Shown: positions 27,909 to 36,997 of the stretch, in pieces | Numbering within the stretch: position 1 is the first letter of the stretch | Layout: every line of letters starts with the position of its first letter | From: Pseudomonadota bacterium | Lineage (GTDB): Bacteria > Pseudomonadota > Gammaproteobacteria > Steroidobacterales > Woeseiaceae | DNA: 64,000 nucleotides | Direction: 5' to 3' | NCBI GenBank assembly: GCA_022563255.1 | Contig: JADFNS010000006.1 | Location: forward strand, 50,425 to 114,424 | Program-made: the position numbers and the translations under genes | Notes under the pieces: model-generated | What the model was told of the DNA's origin: nothing | What the model saw: only the letters and a program-made list of their open reading frames with translations | Databases searched by the model: none

Positions 27909-29222
27909 ATGAATGAGGAAATTGTGCTGAATAAACTGAGATGGATTACGTGCGTGCTGGTATTGCTCACCGGCGCTGCAAATGCAGAACTGGTGATTGA
28001 CGTACAGGGTATCGCTCAACCGACGCCGGTCGCGATCGTCGCATTCGGCTGGGAGGGCGATACGCCGGAAATGCCGCTCGACGTGGCCGAGGTCATTATC
28101 AATGACTTGACGCGCAGCGGCCGCTTTGCGCCCATCAGCGCGAACGACATGCTGCAAAAGCCAACGGACGGAGCCGACGTCGATTTCAGCGACTGGACCA
28201 TCCTGGGCGTCGAGGCTGTGGTTGTTGGCAAGGTCATACAGACAGGGGAGAACGTCTACAAGCTGCAGTTTCAGTTATTTGATACCTATGGGCGCAGGCA
28301 ACTGGTCGGCTACCGTATGTTCGCCAGTCGCGGCACCATACGCAGCGCGGCGCATCGTGCCGCCGACATGATTTACGAGAAACTAACCGGCATCAAGGGC
28401 GTGTTTGGCACCAAGGTAGCTTACATTACGGCCGAACAACGCGGTGATGAGCGCCTGTATTCGCTGGTGGTTTCCGATCAGGACGGCGAGAACGAACGCA
28501 AGATCGTGGAGAGCACGGATCCGATCATGTCCCCGGCATGGTCGCCCGACAGCCGGCAGCTGGCCTATGTTTCTTTTGAGGGCAGTCGGTCCTCAATATT
28601 CGTGCAGACCGTGCGGACCGGGAATCGATTCCCGGTGTCGAACAAGCCCGGCATCAACGGCGCTCCCTCGTTCTCACCGGACGGTCGCAAACTGGTGGTT
28701 ACGCTCGGTGGCGTGGAAGGCAACCTCGATATCTATGTGCTGGATATCACGACACGGCAAACCCGGCGCCTTACGACACATCGCGCCATCGACACCGAGG
28801 GCGCATGGTCGCCCGATGGTCGTCACATCTACTTTACGTCGGATCGCAGCGGTGGCCCGCAGGTGTACAGAATATCGGTAAATGGTGGAACTCCCGAGCG
28901 CATAACATTTGAAGGGAGTTATAATGCGCGGCCGCGATTGTCGCCGGATGGCACGAGGCTGGCGATGGTGCACAATGACCGTGGTAATTTCCGCATCGCT
29001 GTAATGGATCTCGAGCGAAAACACCTGCTGGTATTATCGACAGGACAGCAGGATGAATCGCCGAGCTTTGCTCCGAACAGTGATAGTTTGATTTACGCTA
29101 CGCGCCAGGGTGGGGATGGCGTACTCGAAACCGTATCGGCCGACGGCCTGATTCGGCTAAAGATGGCATCGGGACAGGGCGATGTACGCGAGCCGGTATG
29201 GTCACCATACCCACGGTACTGA
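27909..29222 (+). CDS. tolB: Tol-Pal periplasmic beta-propeller protein TolB
   Basis: A 437-residue exported protein that binds Pal and signals through its N-terminus to TolA. A signal peptide (cleaved near ANAE) is followed by an alpha/beta N-terminal domain and six-bladed WD-like propeller repeats with the recurring word SPDG/SPDS (PAWSPDSRQLAY, PSFSPDGRKLVV, GAWSPDGRHIYF). Ten bases after tolA. A short gap then separates pal, which may have its own promoter. Confidence 0.95.
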   Translation: MNEEIVLNKLRWITCVLVLLTGAANAELVIDVQGIAQPTPVAIVAFGWEGDTPEMPLDVAEVIINDLTRSGRFAPISANDMLQKPTDGADVDFSDWTILGVEAVVVGKVIQTGENVYKLQFQLFDTYGRRQLVGYRMFASRGTIRSAAHRAADMIYEKLTGIKGVFGTKVAYITAEQRGDERLYSLVVSDQDGENERKIVESTDPIMSPAWSPDSRQLAYVSFEGSRSSIFVQTVRTGNRFPVSNKPGINGAPSFSPDGRKLVVTLGGVEGNLDIYVLDITTRQTRRLTTHRAIDTEGAWSPDGRHIYFTSDRSGGPQVYRISVNGGTPERITFEGSYNARPRLSPDGTRLAMVHNDRGNFRIAVMDLERKHLLVLSTGQQDESPSFAPNSDSLIYATRQGGDGVLETVSADGLIRLKMASGQGDVREPVWSPYPRY

Positions 29223-29257
29223 TAATATAATTTACATTAAATAGAGAATATTACTTA

Positions 29258-29293
29258 TTGATTTTTCAGGCTTTGTTAAAATAAACAAGAGGA
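29258..29293 (+). promoter_or_regulatory. AT-rich tolB-pal gap: possible pal promoter and strong RBS
   Basis: The 78-bp gap is much more AT-rich than its surroundings. TTGATT at 29258-29263 is followed by several possible -10 boxes (TAAAAT at 29277-29282, ATAAAC at 29281-29286), but none gives both a good match and ideal spacing. AAGAGGA at 29287-29293 is a strong ribosome-binding site for pal. Extra pal expression is likely, because Pal is needed in large amounts. Confidence 0.35.
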
Positions 29294-29300
29294 CTTAGAT

Positions 29301-29813
29301 ATGTCTAGTGCTAAAATTTTCGCAATCGCGCTGCTCGGCGCACTGCTGGCAGGCTGCCCGCAAAACACAATTCCCGATCCTGACCCAAGCGATACGGCCT
29401 ACGGCGGCGATGCCGGTGCGACGACCGACGGCGCTGGCAGTGGCGACCTGTTCGGCGGCGAGACCATCGACGATCCGTTCGCGGGTGAGCTGGGAACGGT
29501 CATTTACTTTGATTTCGACTCATCGGAAGTGCGCGCACAGGATCAGGAGCTGGTGTCGCGCCATGCGATGGATCTGATCAACAACCCGAGGTCGAAGGTG
29601 CGTCTTGAGGGCCACACCGACGAGCGCGGCTCACGTGAGTACAACATCGGTCTCGGCGAGCGCCGCGCACAGGCAGTGCGCCGAATGCTGATGATTCAAG
29701 GCGTCGCAGGGTCGCAGATCTCCACGGTAAGTTTTGGCGAAGAGCGCCCGGATGCCATGGGTAACTCAGAGAGCGACTATGCTCAGAATCGTCGTGTCGG
29801 GTTCAAGTACTAA
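29301..29813 (+). CDS. pal: Peptidoglycan-associated lipoprotein Pal
   Basis: Outer-membrane lipoprotein that binds peptidoglycan. Lipobox LAGC with acylated C19, a Gly/Asp-rich linker, then an OmpA-like domain (VIYFDFDSSEVRAQ to the end) with the diaminopimelate-binding signature EGHTDERGSREYNIGLGERR. A 170-residue protein. The strong RBS and preceding AT-rich gap suggest high expression. Confidence 0.96.
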   Translation: MSSAKIFAIALLGALLAGCPQNTIPDPDPSDTAYGGDAGATTDGAGSGDLFGGETIDDPFAGELGTVIYFDFDSSEVRAQDQELVSRHAMDLINNPRSKVRLEGHTDERGSREYNIGLGERRAQAVRRMLMIQGVAGSQISTVSFGEERPDAMGNSESDYAQNRRVGFKY

Positions 29814-29821
29814 GAACTACG

Positions 29822-30598
29822 ATGACAATTAGACCTTCAAATCTCCTCTGGCCAACGACTGCGGCCCTGTTTTTGGGTGGCTGTGCGTTGATGCCGCCAG
29901 CCGAGGATCCGGTCCTGATCAAGCTCGACGAACTGGAACGCAGGTTGCAAAGTATCGAACGTGTGGTGAAGAACCAGAGCCTGGTCAATCTCACGCAGCA
30001 AGTCAGCGCCACGGAACGGCGTGGCGACGAATTGCAAGGTCGAGTCGAGGAGCTGGAACACGATTCCGAGAATGCAATTGAGCGCCGGAGGCAGCTGTAT
30101 ATCGATATCGACGCACGCATCCAGGAATTGGAGACGGCTGTTCGGGCGCGCAACTCGGTCGGCGTAATGGACGGCGGAACGCTGCGGCCGGGACAACTGC
30201 CGATGCCCGGCGGCTCCGATCGGGACAACTACCAGGCCGCGTTCGAGTTGCTCAAGGACCAGCGCTACGAGCCTGCCGCGCTGGCATTTGAGCAATTCCT
30301 GGTGGCCTTCCCGGACAGCGAGTTGGCAGATAACGCGCAGTACTGGCTGGCTGAGTCGCACTATGTGACGCAACAATTCGACAAGGCGCTCAAGGAGTTC
30401 GAAACCGTCATCGGCAGATTTCCGGGTTCTCGCAAAGTTCCGGATGCTTTGTTGAAAATAGGCTACTGCAACTACGAGTTGCTACGCTGGGATGCCGCGC
30501 GTGCGTCTCTGGCCCGGGTGCAGTCGGAATATCCCGAGACGACTGCGGCACGCCTGGCAGGACAGCGACTGCATCGGATGGACGAGGAAGAGGTGTAG
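29822..30598 (+). CDS. cpoB: Cell-division coordinator CpoB (YbgF), with a lipobox
   Basis: Links Tol-Pal constriction with peptidoglycan synthesis in the periplasm. The N-terminal trimeric coiled coil lies at about residues 35-105 (ELERRLQSIERVVKNQ...), followed by a proline/glycine linker and C-terminal TPRs from about 135 (AAFELLKDQRYEPAALAFEQF, and two further repeats). The signal ends LGGC-ALMPPAEDP, a good lipobox at C21, so this protein may be lipid-anchored, unlike the soluble E. coli CpoB. Last gene of the cluster; a terminator follows. Confidence 0.9.
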   Translation: MTIRPSNLLWPTTAALFLGGCALMPPAEDPVLIKLDELERRLQSIERVVKNQSLVNLTQQVSATERRGDELQGRVEELEHDSENAIERRRQLYIDIDARIQELETAVRARNSVGVMDGGTLRPGQLPMPGGSDRDNYQAAFELLKDQRYEPAALAFEQFLVAFPDSELADNAQYWLAESHYVTQQFDKALKEFETVIGRFPGSRKVPDALLKIGYCNYELLRWDAARASLARVQSEYPETTAARLAGQRLHRMDEEEV

Positions 30599-30615
30599 AC
30601 CCACCCTGTCCAGGG

Positions 30616-30638
30616 GCGCCGGGCGGCGCTTGTTATTT
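30616..30638 (+). terminator. Rho-independent terminator after the tol-pal cluster
   Basis: GCGCC-gggc-GGCGC hairpin (30616-30629) followed by the T-rich tail TTGTTATTT, 18 bp after the cpoB stop codon. Confidence 0.6.
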
Positions 30639-30657
30639 GGATATTATCGGGTATTAT
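30630..30657 (+). promoter_or_regulatory. Candidate promoter for tRNA-Lys
   Basis: TTGTTA (30630-30635), a 16-bp spacer, TATTAT (30652-30657). The -35 lies inside the tail of the preceding terminator. The predicted transcript would carry a leader of nearly 40 bases before the tRNA. Confidence 0.4.
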
Positions 30658-30701
30658 CCCGCCGTCATTCGAGTGGCACCGCCGCCACCTTAGGTTCTGA
30701 C

Positions 30702-30776
30702 GGGGCGTTAGCTCAGTGGTAGAGCATTCGGCTTTTAACCGACTGGTCGTAGGTTCAAATCCTACACGCCCCACCA
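30702..30776 (+). tRNA. tRNA-Lys (anticodon TTT)
   Basis: A full cloverleaf can be drawn: acceptor GGGGCGT/ACGCCCC, D arm GCTC...GAGC, anticodon loop CTTTTAA, T arm GTAGG-TTCAAAT-CCTAC, discriminator A and an encoded CCA. The first pair of the anticodon stem (T27-C43) is mismatched; the other four are paired. Confidence 0.95.
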
Positions 30777-30830
30777 CTTAATTTTCGGTTGCAAATAAAA
30801 CAGGCGACGGCGCAGGTAAGGGCCGTTACT

Positions 30831-33341
30831 ATGCATCGATTTGCGCGCAGGACACATGCGACAGTGGTGGATAGTGGCTGGAAAATCCATAAGTTCGGGG
30901 GCAGTAGCCTCGCTGACGAGAAACATTTTCGCCAGGTAGCCGGTATTTTGCTGGGCTGCCACGAGCGGCGTCTGGGCGTCGTCGTCTCGGCGATGGCTGG
31001 CATGACCGATGCCCTGATTCATCTCGCCATCCTGGCGGAACGCAACGACTCGAGTTTTCCTGACGCTCTGCATTCAATCAGCGAGCGTTTTACCGAGACC
31101 GCGAAATCGTTACTCACGGGCCAGAGACTGGTCGGCATTCTGGATGACCTGGGACAAGATACCAATGACATCATCGATGTCCTGAAAGACATCGCTCGCG
31201 TCAAGTCCGCGCCGCTGCGTAGCCGCGACAGGGTTTCAGGCTACGGCGAAATCTGGTGTGCACGTTTGTTGGCGGCTTTTCTAGAGCAGGAAGCCGACGC
31301 GCGGGCCAGCGTGTGGGTGGACGCCCGGAAAATCATCACTGTCCGGGAAACAGAGCTCGGACCGGCCGTTATGTGGGAAGAATCGCAGGCAAAAATGGAG
31401 AAGCTGTTGCCGGACGATTTTAGTGGCTTTGCTGTTATCACAGGGTTTATCGCGGTTGATGAGCAGGGCCTGCAGACGACCCTGGGCCGCAACGGCAGCG
31501 ACTACTCCGCTGCCATTTTCGCAGCGCTGACCAAGGCGTCGGAACTGACCATCTGGACCGATGTTGACGGTGTGATGAGCGCCGATCCGAAACTCGTACC
31601 CGAGGCGCAGGTTATCGACCGGTTAACCTACAGCGAAGCGATGGAACTCGCTTACTTCGGTGCGAAGGTGCTCCATCCGCAGACTTTGGGTCCGGCCATC
31701 GACAACGATATTCCGATCGTCATCCGCAACAGCCACAACCCGTCACATCCGGGTAGCCGCATCGGGTCGGAGTCTTCTTCGTCGAACAACGTCAAGGGGA
31801 TCACTGCCATCGGTGGCATGGCGCTCATCAATCTGGAAGGCGCCGGAATGATCGGTGTTCCGGGTACGGCTGATCGTCTGTTCGCCTCTCTAAAAACGGC
31901 CGGTGTATCGGTAACGCTGATCTCGCAGGCGAGTTCTGAACACTCCATATGCATTGCGGTGCCGCAGGATCTTGCCGAGCGCGCGCGCCAGGTTGTGACG
32001 GAGGCATTTGCCGATGAACTGGAGAGCGGCCAGATTCAAAGTGTCGATGTCACGCCAGCGCAAAGTATTGTTGCCGTGGTCGGTGATGGAATGGCTGGAA
32101 CACCGGGAATTGCCGCCAGATTTTTTGGCTCGCTTGGGCGGGCGGGTATCAATATCCGAGCGATCGCACAGGGATCTTCTGAGAGAAATATCTCGGCTGT
32201 CGTCGATTCCGCTGAGGCGACCAAGGCGCTGCGTGCGGCACACTCGGGTTTTTATCTTTCGGCCAAGACGATCTCGATTGGACTGATTGGGCCGGGGGGC
32301 GTCGGCGGAGCGTTGCTGCGTCAGATCGACAAGCAGGCTGACAGGCTGCGCAGCGAATTCAATCTCGATCTGCGTGTGCGAGCCATCGTGCGTTCGCGCT
32401 CGATGCTGCTGGGTGACAGGGCGATCAAGCTCAGTCGCTGGCAACAGGACTTCGACTCATCGGCTGTGGATTACGATCTCGAGCAAATGGAAGCGCACAT
32501 CGATCCGGACCACCTGCCGCATGCGGTGATAATCGATTGCACGGCGAGTCAGTCGATCGCCGACAAATACGCTGGCTGGCTGCGGGACGGCATACACATC
32601 ATTACGCCGAACAAGAAAGGGTTTAGCGGTCCAATGCAATATTATGACGAGTTGCGCCGGGCCGCACTCGCCGGCAATTCCCATTATCACTACGAAACAA
32701 CCGTGGGCGCTGCGCTGCCGGTGATCAGCACGTTGCGAGACCTCATCCATACGGGGGACGAGATTCGTTCCGTGCAGGGCATCTTGTCGGGTACTCTTGC
32801 CTACCTTTTCAACGTGTACGATGGGACGACGCCGTTCTCCGAGATCGTGCGCGATGCACGGGATCGTGGCTATACTGAGCCGGACCCACGCGACGATTTG
32901 TCAGGCATGGATGTCGCGCGCAAATTGACGATATTGGCAAGAGAGTTGGGTCAGAGCATCGAAATTGGCGATTTTCCGGTGCAGAGTCTCGTGCCGGAAC
33001 CGCTTAAAGACGTCAGTATCGAGGAATTCCTGGAGCGACTGCCTGAATTCGACGGGGATATCGATGCGATTTTCGAAAAAGCACGGTCGGAAAACAAAAA
33101 ACTGCGATATGTCGCCCGACTGAGCGCCGATGGCAGCGCCGCGGTTGGCCTCGAGGCGTTTGATGCAAATAATCCTTTCAGCAAAATCAACCTGACGGAC
33201 AACATCGTGCAGTTCGAGACAGAGCGCTACTTTGAAAATCCGCTGGTTATTCAGGGCCCGGGCGCCGGACTGGAATTGACGGCGGGCGGAGTGTTTGGCG
33301 ATCTGTTGCGTCTCGCTCAATACCTGAGTTCTGGAGTGTGA
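30831..33341 (+). CDS. thrA: Bifunctional aspartate kinase / homoserine dehydrogenase I
   Basis: Catalyses the first and third steps from aspartate to threonine. N-terminal kinase with KFGGSSLADE near residue 20 and the aspartate-site segment LGRNGSDYSAAIFA; two ACT regulatory domains in the middle (about 315-465, with GVPGTADRLFASL and GTPGIAARFFGSL); then a homoserine dehydrogenase with the NAD(P) motif GPGGVGGALL and the catalytic segment NKKGFSGP. The ATG at 30831 gives 836 residues, in range for ThrA; TTG 30789 is possible but lacks a ribosome-binding site. Threonine feedback through the ACT domains is known for the family. thrB follows by one base. Confidence 0.95.
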   Translation: MHRFARRTHATVVDSGWKIHKFGGSSLADEKHFRQVAGILLGCHERRLGVVVSAMAGMTDALIHLAILAERNDSSFPDALHSISERFTETAKSLLTGQRLVGILDDLGQDTNDIIDVLKDIARVKSAPLRSRDRVSGYGEIWCARLLAAFLEQEADARASVWVDARKIITVRETELGPAVMWEESQAKMEKLLPDDFSGFAVITGFIAVDEQGLQTTLGRNGSDYSAAIFAALTKASELTIWTDVDGVMSADPKLVPEAQVIDRLTYSEAMELAYFGAKVLHPQTLGPAIDNDIPIVIRNSHNPSHPGSRIGSESSSSNNVKGITAIGGMALINLEGAGMIGVPGTADRLFASLKTAGVSVTLISQASSEHSICIAVPQDLAERARQVVTEAFADELESGQIQSVDVTPAQSIVAVVGDGMAGTPGIAARFFGSLGRAGINIRAIAQGSSERNISAVVDSAEATKALRAAHSGFYLSAKTISIGLIGPGGVGGALLRQIDKQADRLRSEFNLDLRVRAIVRSRSMLLGDRAIKLSRWQQDFDSSAVDYDLEQMEAHIDPDHLPHAVIIDCTASQSIADKYAGWLRDGIHIITPNKKGFSGPMQYYDELRRAALAGNSHYHYETTVGAALPVISTLRDLIHTGDEIRSVQGILSGTLAYLFNVYDGTTPFSEIVRDARDRGYTEPDPRDDLSGMDVARKLTILARELGQSIEIGDFPVQSLVPEPLKDVSIEEFLERLPEFDGDIDAIFEKARSENKKLRYVARLSADGSAAVGLEAFDANNPFSKINLTDNIVQFETERYFENPLVIQGPGAGLELTAGGVFGDLLRLAQYLSSGV

Positions 33342-33342
33342 T

Positions 33343-34281
33343 ATGAGCGAGTTTGTAACAGCGTACGCGCCAGCCTCGATTGGCAACCTAGGTGTGGGTT
33401 TCGACATGCTCGGCCTCGCGCTGTCGGGCGTCGGAGACCGGGTGCACGCACGCAGAATCGATGGCGACCGCGTAAAGATCGCGGAAGTACGCGGGTTGGA
33501 TGGGCAGATTCACCCTTATTTGTCGACGAACGCCGATCAGAATACGGCTTCCATTGCGGCGCAAGCGCTTTGGGACGAGCATGGAGACCACGGTGCCGTG
33601 GCACTCAAGGTCCACAAGGGCGTGCCATTGCAATCGGGCATGGGCAGTTCGGCGTCCTCCGCGGTAGCCGGAGTTGTTGCGGTAAACGCGTTGCTGGACT
33701 CGCCTCTCGAGATGGAGGCCTTGCTTCCATATGCCCTCGAAGGGGAGAAATACGCGAGCGGCGGCCTGCATGCCGACAACGTTGCGCCGAGTTTGCTCGG
33801 CGGTTTGATTCTTTGCCCACAGGTTTTGCTGCCCGGCGTGATTCGCCTGCCAATACCGGACGGTGTCACCGCCGTGCTCCTGCATCCTGATTTGCAGGTG
33901 AATACGGCGCAGTCACGCCGCCGACTGGCGAAAGGCTACTCAATGCAGCAGTGGCTGGATCAGCAGGGATTGCTGGCCGGTTTCGTCGCTGCGTGCGCAT
34001 CGAGTGATATCGCCTTGATCGGCAAGACGCTGCGCGATGTCGTCATCGAGCCACAGCGGTCAGGCAACGTCGCGTGTTTTGACACAGTGACGGCGGCGGC
34101 GGGCAAGGCCGGTGCACTGGGATGCAGTTTGTCTGGCAGCGGGCCAAGCATCTTTGCACTCTGCCGGGACAACGACGCACGTAATATTGCCAGCGCGATG
34201 GAACAGGCATGCCGGATACTGGGTATCGGTTGTCAGTCCTGGGTAAGTCCGATGACCGCGCCCGGCGCGTATGTAGAGTGA
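33343..34281 (+). CDS. thrB: Homoserine kinase (GHMP family)
   Basis: Phosphorylates homoserine on the threonine pathway. A 312-residue protein. The GHMP ATP-binding motif PLQSGMGSSASSA is at residues 95-107, and a C-terminal glycine-rich motif appears in GCSLSGSGPSIFAL. One base after thrA; the stop overlaps the GTG of thrC. Confidence 0.95.
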   Translation: MSEFVTAYAPASIGNLGVGFDMLGLALSGVGDRVHARRIDGDRVKIAEVRGLDGQIHPYLSTNADQNTASIAAQALWDEHGDHGAVALKVHKGVPLQSGMGSSASSAVAGVVAVNALLDSPLEMEALLPYALEGEKYASGGLHADNVAPSLLGGLILCPQVLLPGVIRLPIPDGVTAVLLHPDLQVNTAQSRRRLAKGYSMQQWLDQQGLLAGFVAACASSDIALIGKTLRDVVIEPQRSGNVACFDTVTAAAGKAGALGCSLSGSGPSIFALCRDNDARNIASAMEQACRILGIGCQSWVSPMTAPGAYVE

Positions 34282-35579
34282 AATATTTCAGCACACGCGG
34301 CGTCGGCCCGGTTGGTTTGGATGAGGCGCTGCGCATCGGTATTGCGAGCGACGGTGGTCTGTTTCTTCCGGAGCAGTTGCCGTCGTTCGGCGTTTCCGAT
34401 TTCACCGATGCAGTATCTATTTCCGACGTGGCGGCCGCAATGCTGCGCCCGTTTTTCGTGGAGTCCGTTCTCCTTGATGATGTCCACAGTATCCTCGCGG
34501 AAACGTTCAGCTTCCCGATACCGGCTACTGCGTTGCACGTCGACGGGCAGGATGTGTCGATGTTGGAGCTGTACCATGGGCCGACGGCGGCATTCAAGGA
34601 TGTAGGGGCAGGATTTCTTGCGGGTTGTTTGTCGCGCCTGGCGAGCAAGGACGATTCGCCGCTGACCATACTTGTAGCAACCTCAGGTGATACTGGCGGT
34701 GCAGTAGCCGCCGCGTTCGATCAGCGACCGGGAATGCGCGTGGTCGTATTATTTCCTGAGGGTCGTGTGTCGGAACGGCAGGAGCGCCAGCTGTGTTGCT
34801 GGGGCGACAACGTTCTGTCGTTGAAAGTCCAGGGCTCGTTCGACGACTGTCAGGCGCTGCTCAAGGCCGCAATGGCTGACGAGGAATTATCGCTTCGGCA
34901 TCACTTCAGTTCGGCGAACAGCATCAACATTGGCCGCCTGCTGCCGCAGATGTGTTACTTCGGGGACGCTAGTTTGCGTCACTACAAACGCACCGGCAAC
35001 TCACCCGGATTCATCGTGCCGACGGGCAATCTTGGCAACGCCTTCGCTTGTGTAATGGCGCGCGAGATGGGTTTGCCGATAGGACCGATCATTCTCGCTA
35101 CGAACGCCAACAGGACGATCGCAGATTATTTTGAATCGGGTTCATGGTCGCCGCGACCCAGTTTACGGACCCTGGCCTCCGCCATGGACGTTGGCGATCC
35201 GAGCAATATGGAACGCTTGCGAAAACTTGTCGGCGAAGCGGCGGCGCTCCGTGGACAATTAAGGGTGTCGTCGGTGAGCGACGAACAGATCGAATCAGCC
35301 CTGCGTCTGGACTTCGATGAGTTCGGGTTTGCGACCTGCCCGCATACTGCGACCGCGACGCACACCTGGCGCCATCTGGACAATGAACTGGCGTCGCAGC
35401 ACGACTGGATACTCGTGGCGACGGCGCATCCTGCAAAGTTCGAGACGATCGTAGAGCCGCTGATCGGCGCGGCCGTGCCGGTACCCCCTGAGCTCGAAGC
35501 ACTTCTTTCGCGCCCCGTGAAGTCCGTTTCCATCAAACCGGATCTGCCGTCGCTTGCCGCCGCGCTGTCTGGCGATTAG
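34278..35579 (+). CDS. thrC: Threonine synthase
   Basis: PLP enzyme that converts O-phosphohomoserine to threonine. The GTG at 34278 overlaps the thrB stop (GTGA) and gives a 433-residue protein with the family N-terminus KYFSTRGVG. The Schiff-base lysine is K107 in HGPTAAFKDVGAGF; the phosphate-binding loop SGDTGGAVAAAF follows. Completes a thrABC operon. No thr leader peptide or attenuator is visible upstream of thrA; the tRNA-Lys gene sits there instead. Confidence 0.95.
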   Translation: MKYFSTRGVGPVGLDEALRIGIASDGGLFLPEQLPSFGVSDFTDAVSISDVAAAMLRPFFVESVLLDDVHSILAETFSFPIPATALHVDGQDVSMLELYHGPTAAFKDVGAGFLAGCLSRLASKDDSPLTILVATSGDTGGAVAAAFDQRPGMRVVVLFPEGRVSERQERQLCCWGDNVLSLKVQGSFDDCQALLKAAMADEELSLRHHFSSANSINIGRLLPQMCYFGDASLRHYKRTGNSPGFIVPTGNLGNAFACVMAREMGLPIGPIILATNANRTIADYFESGSWSPRPSLRTLASAMDVGDPSNMERLRKLVGEAAALRGQLRVSSVSDEQIESALRLDFDEFGFATCPHTATATHTWRHLDNELASQHDWILVATAHPAKFETIVEPLIGAAVPVPPELEALLSRPVKSVSIKPDLPSLAAALSGD

Positions 35580-35621
35580 GATTATCCAATTCGATCTCTC
35601 GAAGTGACTTCACGGAATCCG

Positions 35622-36185
35622 ATGTCAGATATTCTGCAATTCGATGGCAGCCCGTGGTTGCCTCCAATCCTCGCGGTTCTGGCGCTGTTATCGATTTGGC
35701 TCCTGTATCGTCTCGTCCGCAGCAGGAAATGCGATCTGGAAACGGTGCTCGCCGACATCAGCTACGACCGATTGGACGGCCTCGTTATCCCGAGTGCCGA
35801 TGAAGGGGAGATAGTGCTCGACTATTTGCTACTGACTTCCCGCGGGCTATTGATACTGGAGGTCAGGGACGTTCGGGGGGTGGTGTTCGGCGGCGACAAG
35901 ATGCAGGAGTGGACCGTCATCAGTGACGAACGCCGATACACGTTTCCGAATCCGCAACCCGCATTGTACGATCGCATCGCGGCGGTTCGCCAGATCGTCC
36001 GCCAGGTACCGGTGGCCGGTCGAATTCTGTTCCTCGATGGTGCCGATTTCACCAAAGGCGTGCCGGGTCTTGTCTGTAGCCTGAGTGATCTCAGAGCCGA
36101 ATTCAGCGAAACCAACAAAGCGGCGGCAAAAATCAAGATCGAGGCGTTCATGTCGCACTGGGAGCTGATTGCTCGAAATAACTGA
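35622..36185 (+). CDS. NERD-domain membrane protein
   Basis: A 187-residue protein. One N-terminal membrane helix (about residues 10-30, PPILAVLALLSIWLLYRL) precedes a nuclease-related NERD domain: GLVIPSADEGEIVLDYLLLTSRGLLILEVRDVRG, in which the glutamates and the LEVRD strand occupy the positions of the usual GE...D...E-x-K catalytic set. The usual lysine of E-x-K is replaced by arginine-aspartate here, so nuclease activity is doubtful. ATG 35622 is preferred to GTG 35604. Convergent with tatD. Confidence 0.75.
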   Translation: MSDILQFDGSPWLPPILAVLALLSIWLLYRLVRSRKCDLETVLADISYDRLDGLVIPSADEGEIVLDYLLLTSRGLLILEVRDVRGVVFGGDKMQEWTVISDERRYTFPNPQPALYDRIAAVRQIVRQVPVAGRILFLDGADFTKGVPGLVCSLSDLRAEFSETNKAAAKIKIEAFMSHWELIARNN

Positions 36186-36193
36186 GCGCCCAG

Positions 36194-36994
36194 CTAGTCG
36201 TCAGCAATACTGAAAAAGTCCAGCGCATTCGCTGTCGTGATGGCGGCGACATGTTCTTCCGACTGGCCGCGTGCGGCCGCGACCACGCGCAGTATCTCCG
36301 GCAAGTACATCGGTTCGTTGCGACGGGTTTGCGGCTTTGGACGGAACGTTCTGGGCAATAAATACGGTGCGTCGGTTTCGATCAATAATTTATCGTCTGG
36401 AATCGTCGCGACGATGTCGTGCAGCGTTTTGCCGCGGCGTTCATCGCAGATCCAGCCCGTAATACCGACATACAGCCCCATCTCCAGGTACTCGAGCAGC
36501 GACTCGCCTGCGCCGGTAAAGCAATGTGCCACAGCCCGCGACAGGTCGGGCAGGGCGGACTCCAGAATCGAGATGAAGTCATCGTGCGCATCGCGTTGAT
36601 GCAGAAATACAGGCAGACCGGAGTCTTTCGCGATGTCGAGCTGTCGTTTGAAGGCATTGATCTGGGCGTCTCGCGGCGATAAATTCCGGAAGTAGTCGAG
36701 ACCGCATTCGCCGATTGCAACAACCACGTCCTTGCCGATGAGCGAGCGTATCAGCGCATCACTCTCGTCCGAATAGTCCGAAGCATGGTGCGGATGCACG
36801 CCGGCTGTGGAGAACAGGATGCCCGGTAGTTTCTCCGCCATCTCCGCGGCGCGAACATTGCTGTCGTCGTTGCTGCCGGTGACGATAATTCTCGTGACCC
36901 CTGCATCCGCGGCGCGCCGAATAACATCTGCGCGATCTTCGTCAAAGCTGTCGTGCGCGAGGTTGGCGCCGATATCAATCAGAGAGCAGGGCAT
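36194..36994 (-). CDS. tatD: TatD family metal-dependent hydrolase
   Basis: A 266-residue TIM-barrel DNase. Metal-site motifs are present: LIDIGANLAHDSF (the first position usually reads D-x-H; here D-x-G-x-N), GECGLDYFRN, PVFLHQRDAHDDF, AHCFTG and ETDAPYLLPR. TatD enzymes have 3'-5' exonuclease activity linked to oxidative DNA-damage repair. The D-I-G-A-N form in place of D-x-H-x-H matches the TatD rather than the YcfH branch. Downstream of the ABC exporter genes on the same strand, three bases from the permease. Confidence 0.9.
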   Translation of the reverse strand: MPCSLIDIGANLAHDSFDEDRADVIRRAADAGVTRIIVTGSNDDSNVRAAEMAEKLPGILFSTAGVHPHHASDYSDESDALIRSLIGKDVVVAIGECGLDYFRNLSPRDAQINAFKRQLDIAKDSGLPVFLHQRDAHDDFISILESALPDLSRAVAHCFTGAGESLLEYLEMGLYVGITGWICDERRGKTLHDIVATIPDDKLLIETDAPYLLPRTFRPKPQTRRNEPMYLPEILRVVAAARGQSEEHVAAITTANALDFFSIADD

Positions 36995-36997
36995 GAC

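Noticed and set aside
30702..30776. Pseudo-tRNA
   Set aside because: Only one pair (27-43) of the anticodon stem is mismatched; all other stems and CCA are intact, so it is a normal tRNA-Lys.
30777..30830. thr operon leader peptide/attenuator
   Set aside because: The 54 bases between tRNA-Lys and thrA hold no run of Thr/Ile codons and no terminator hairpin.
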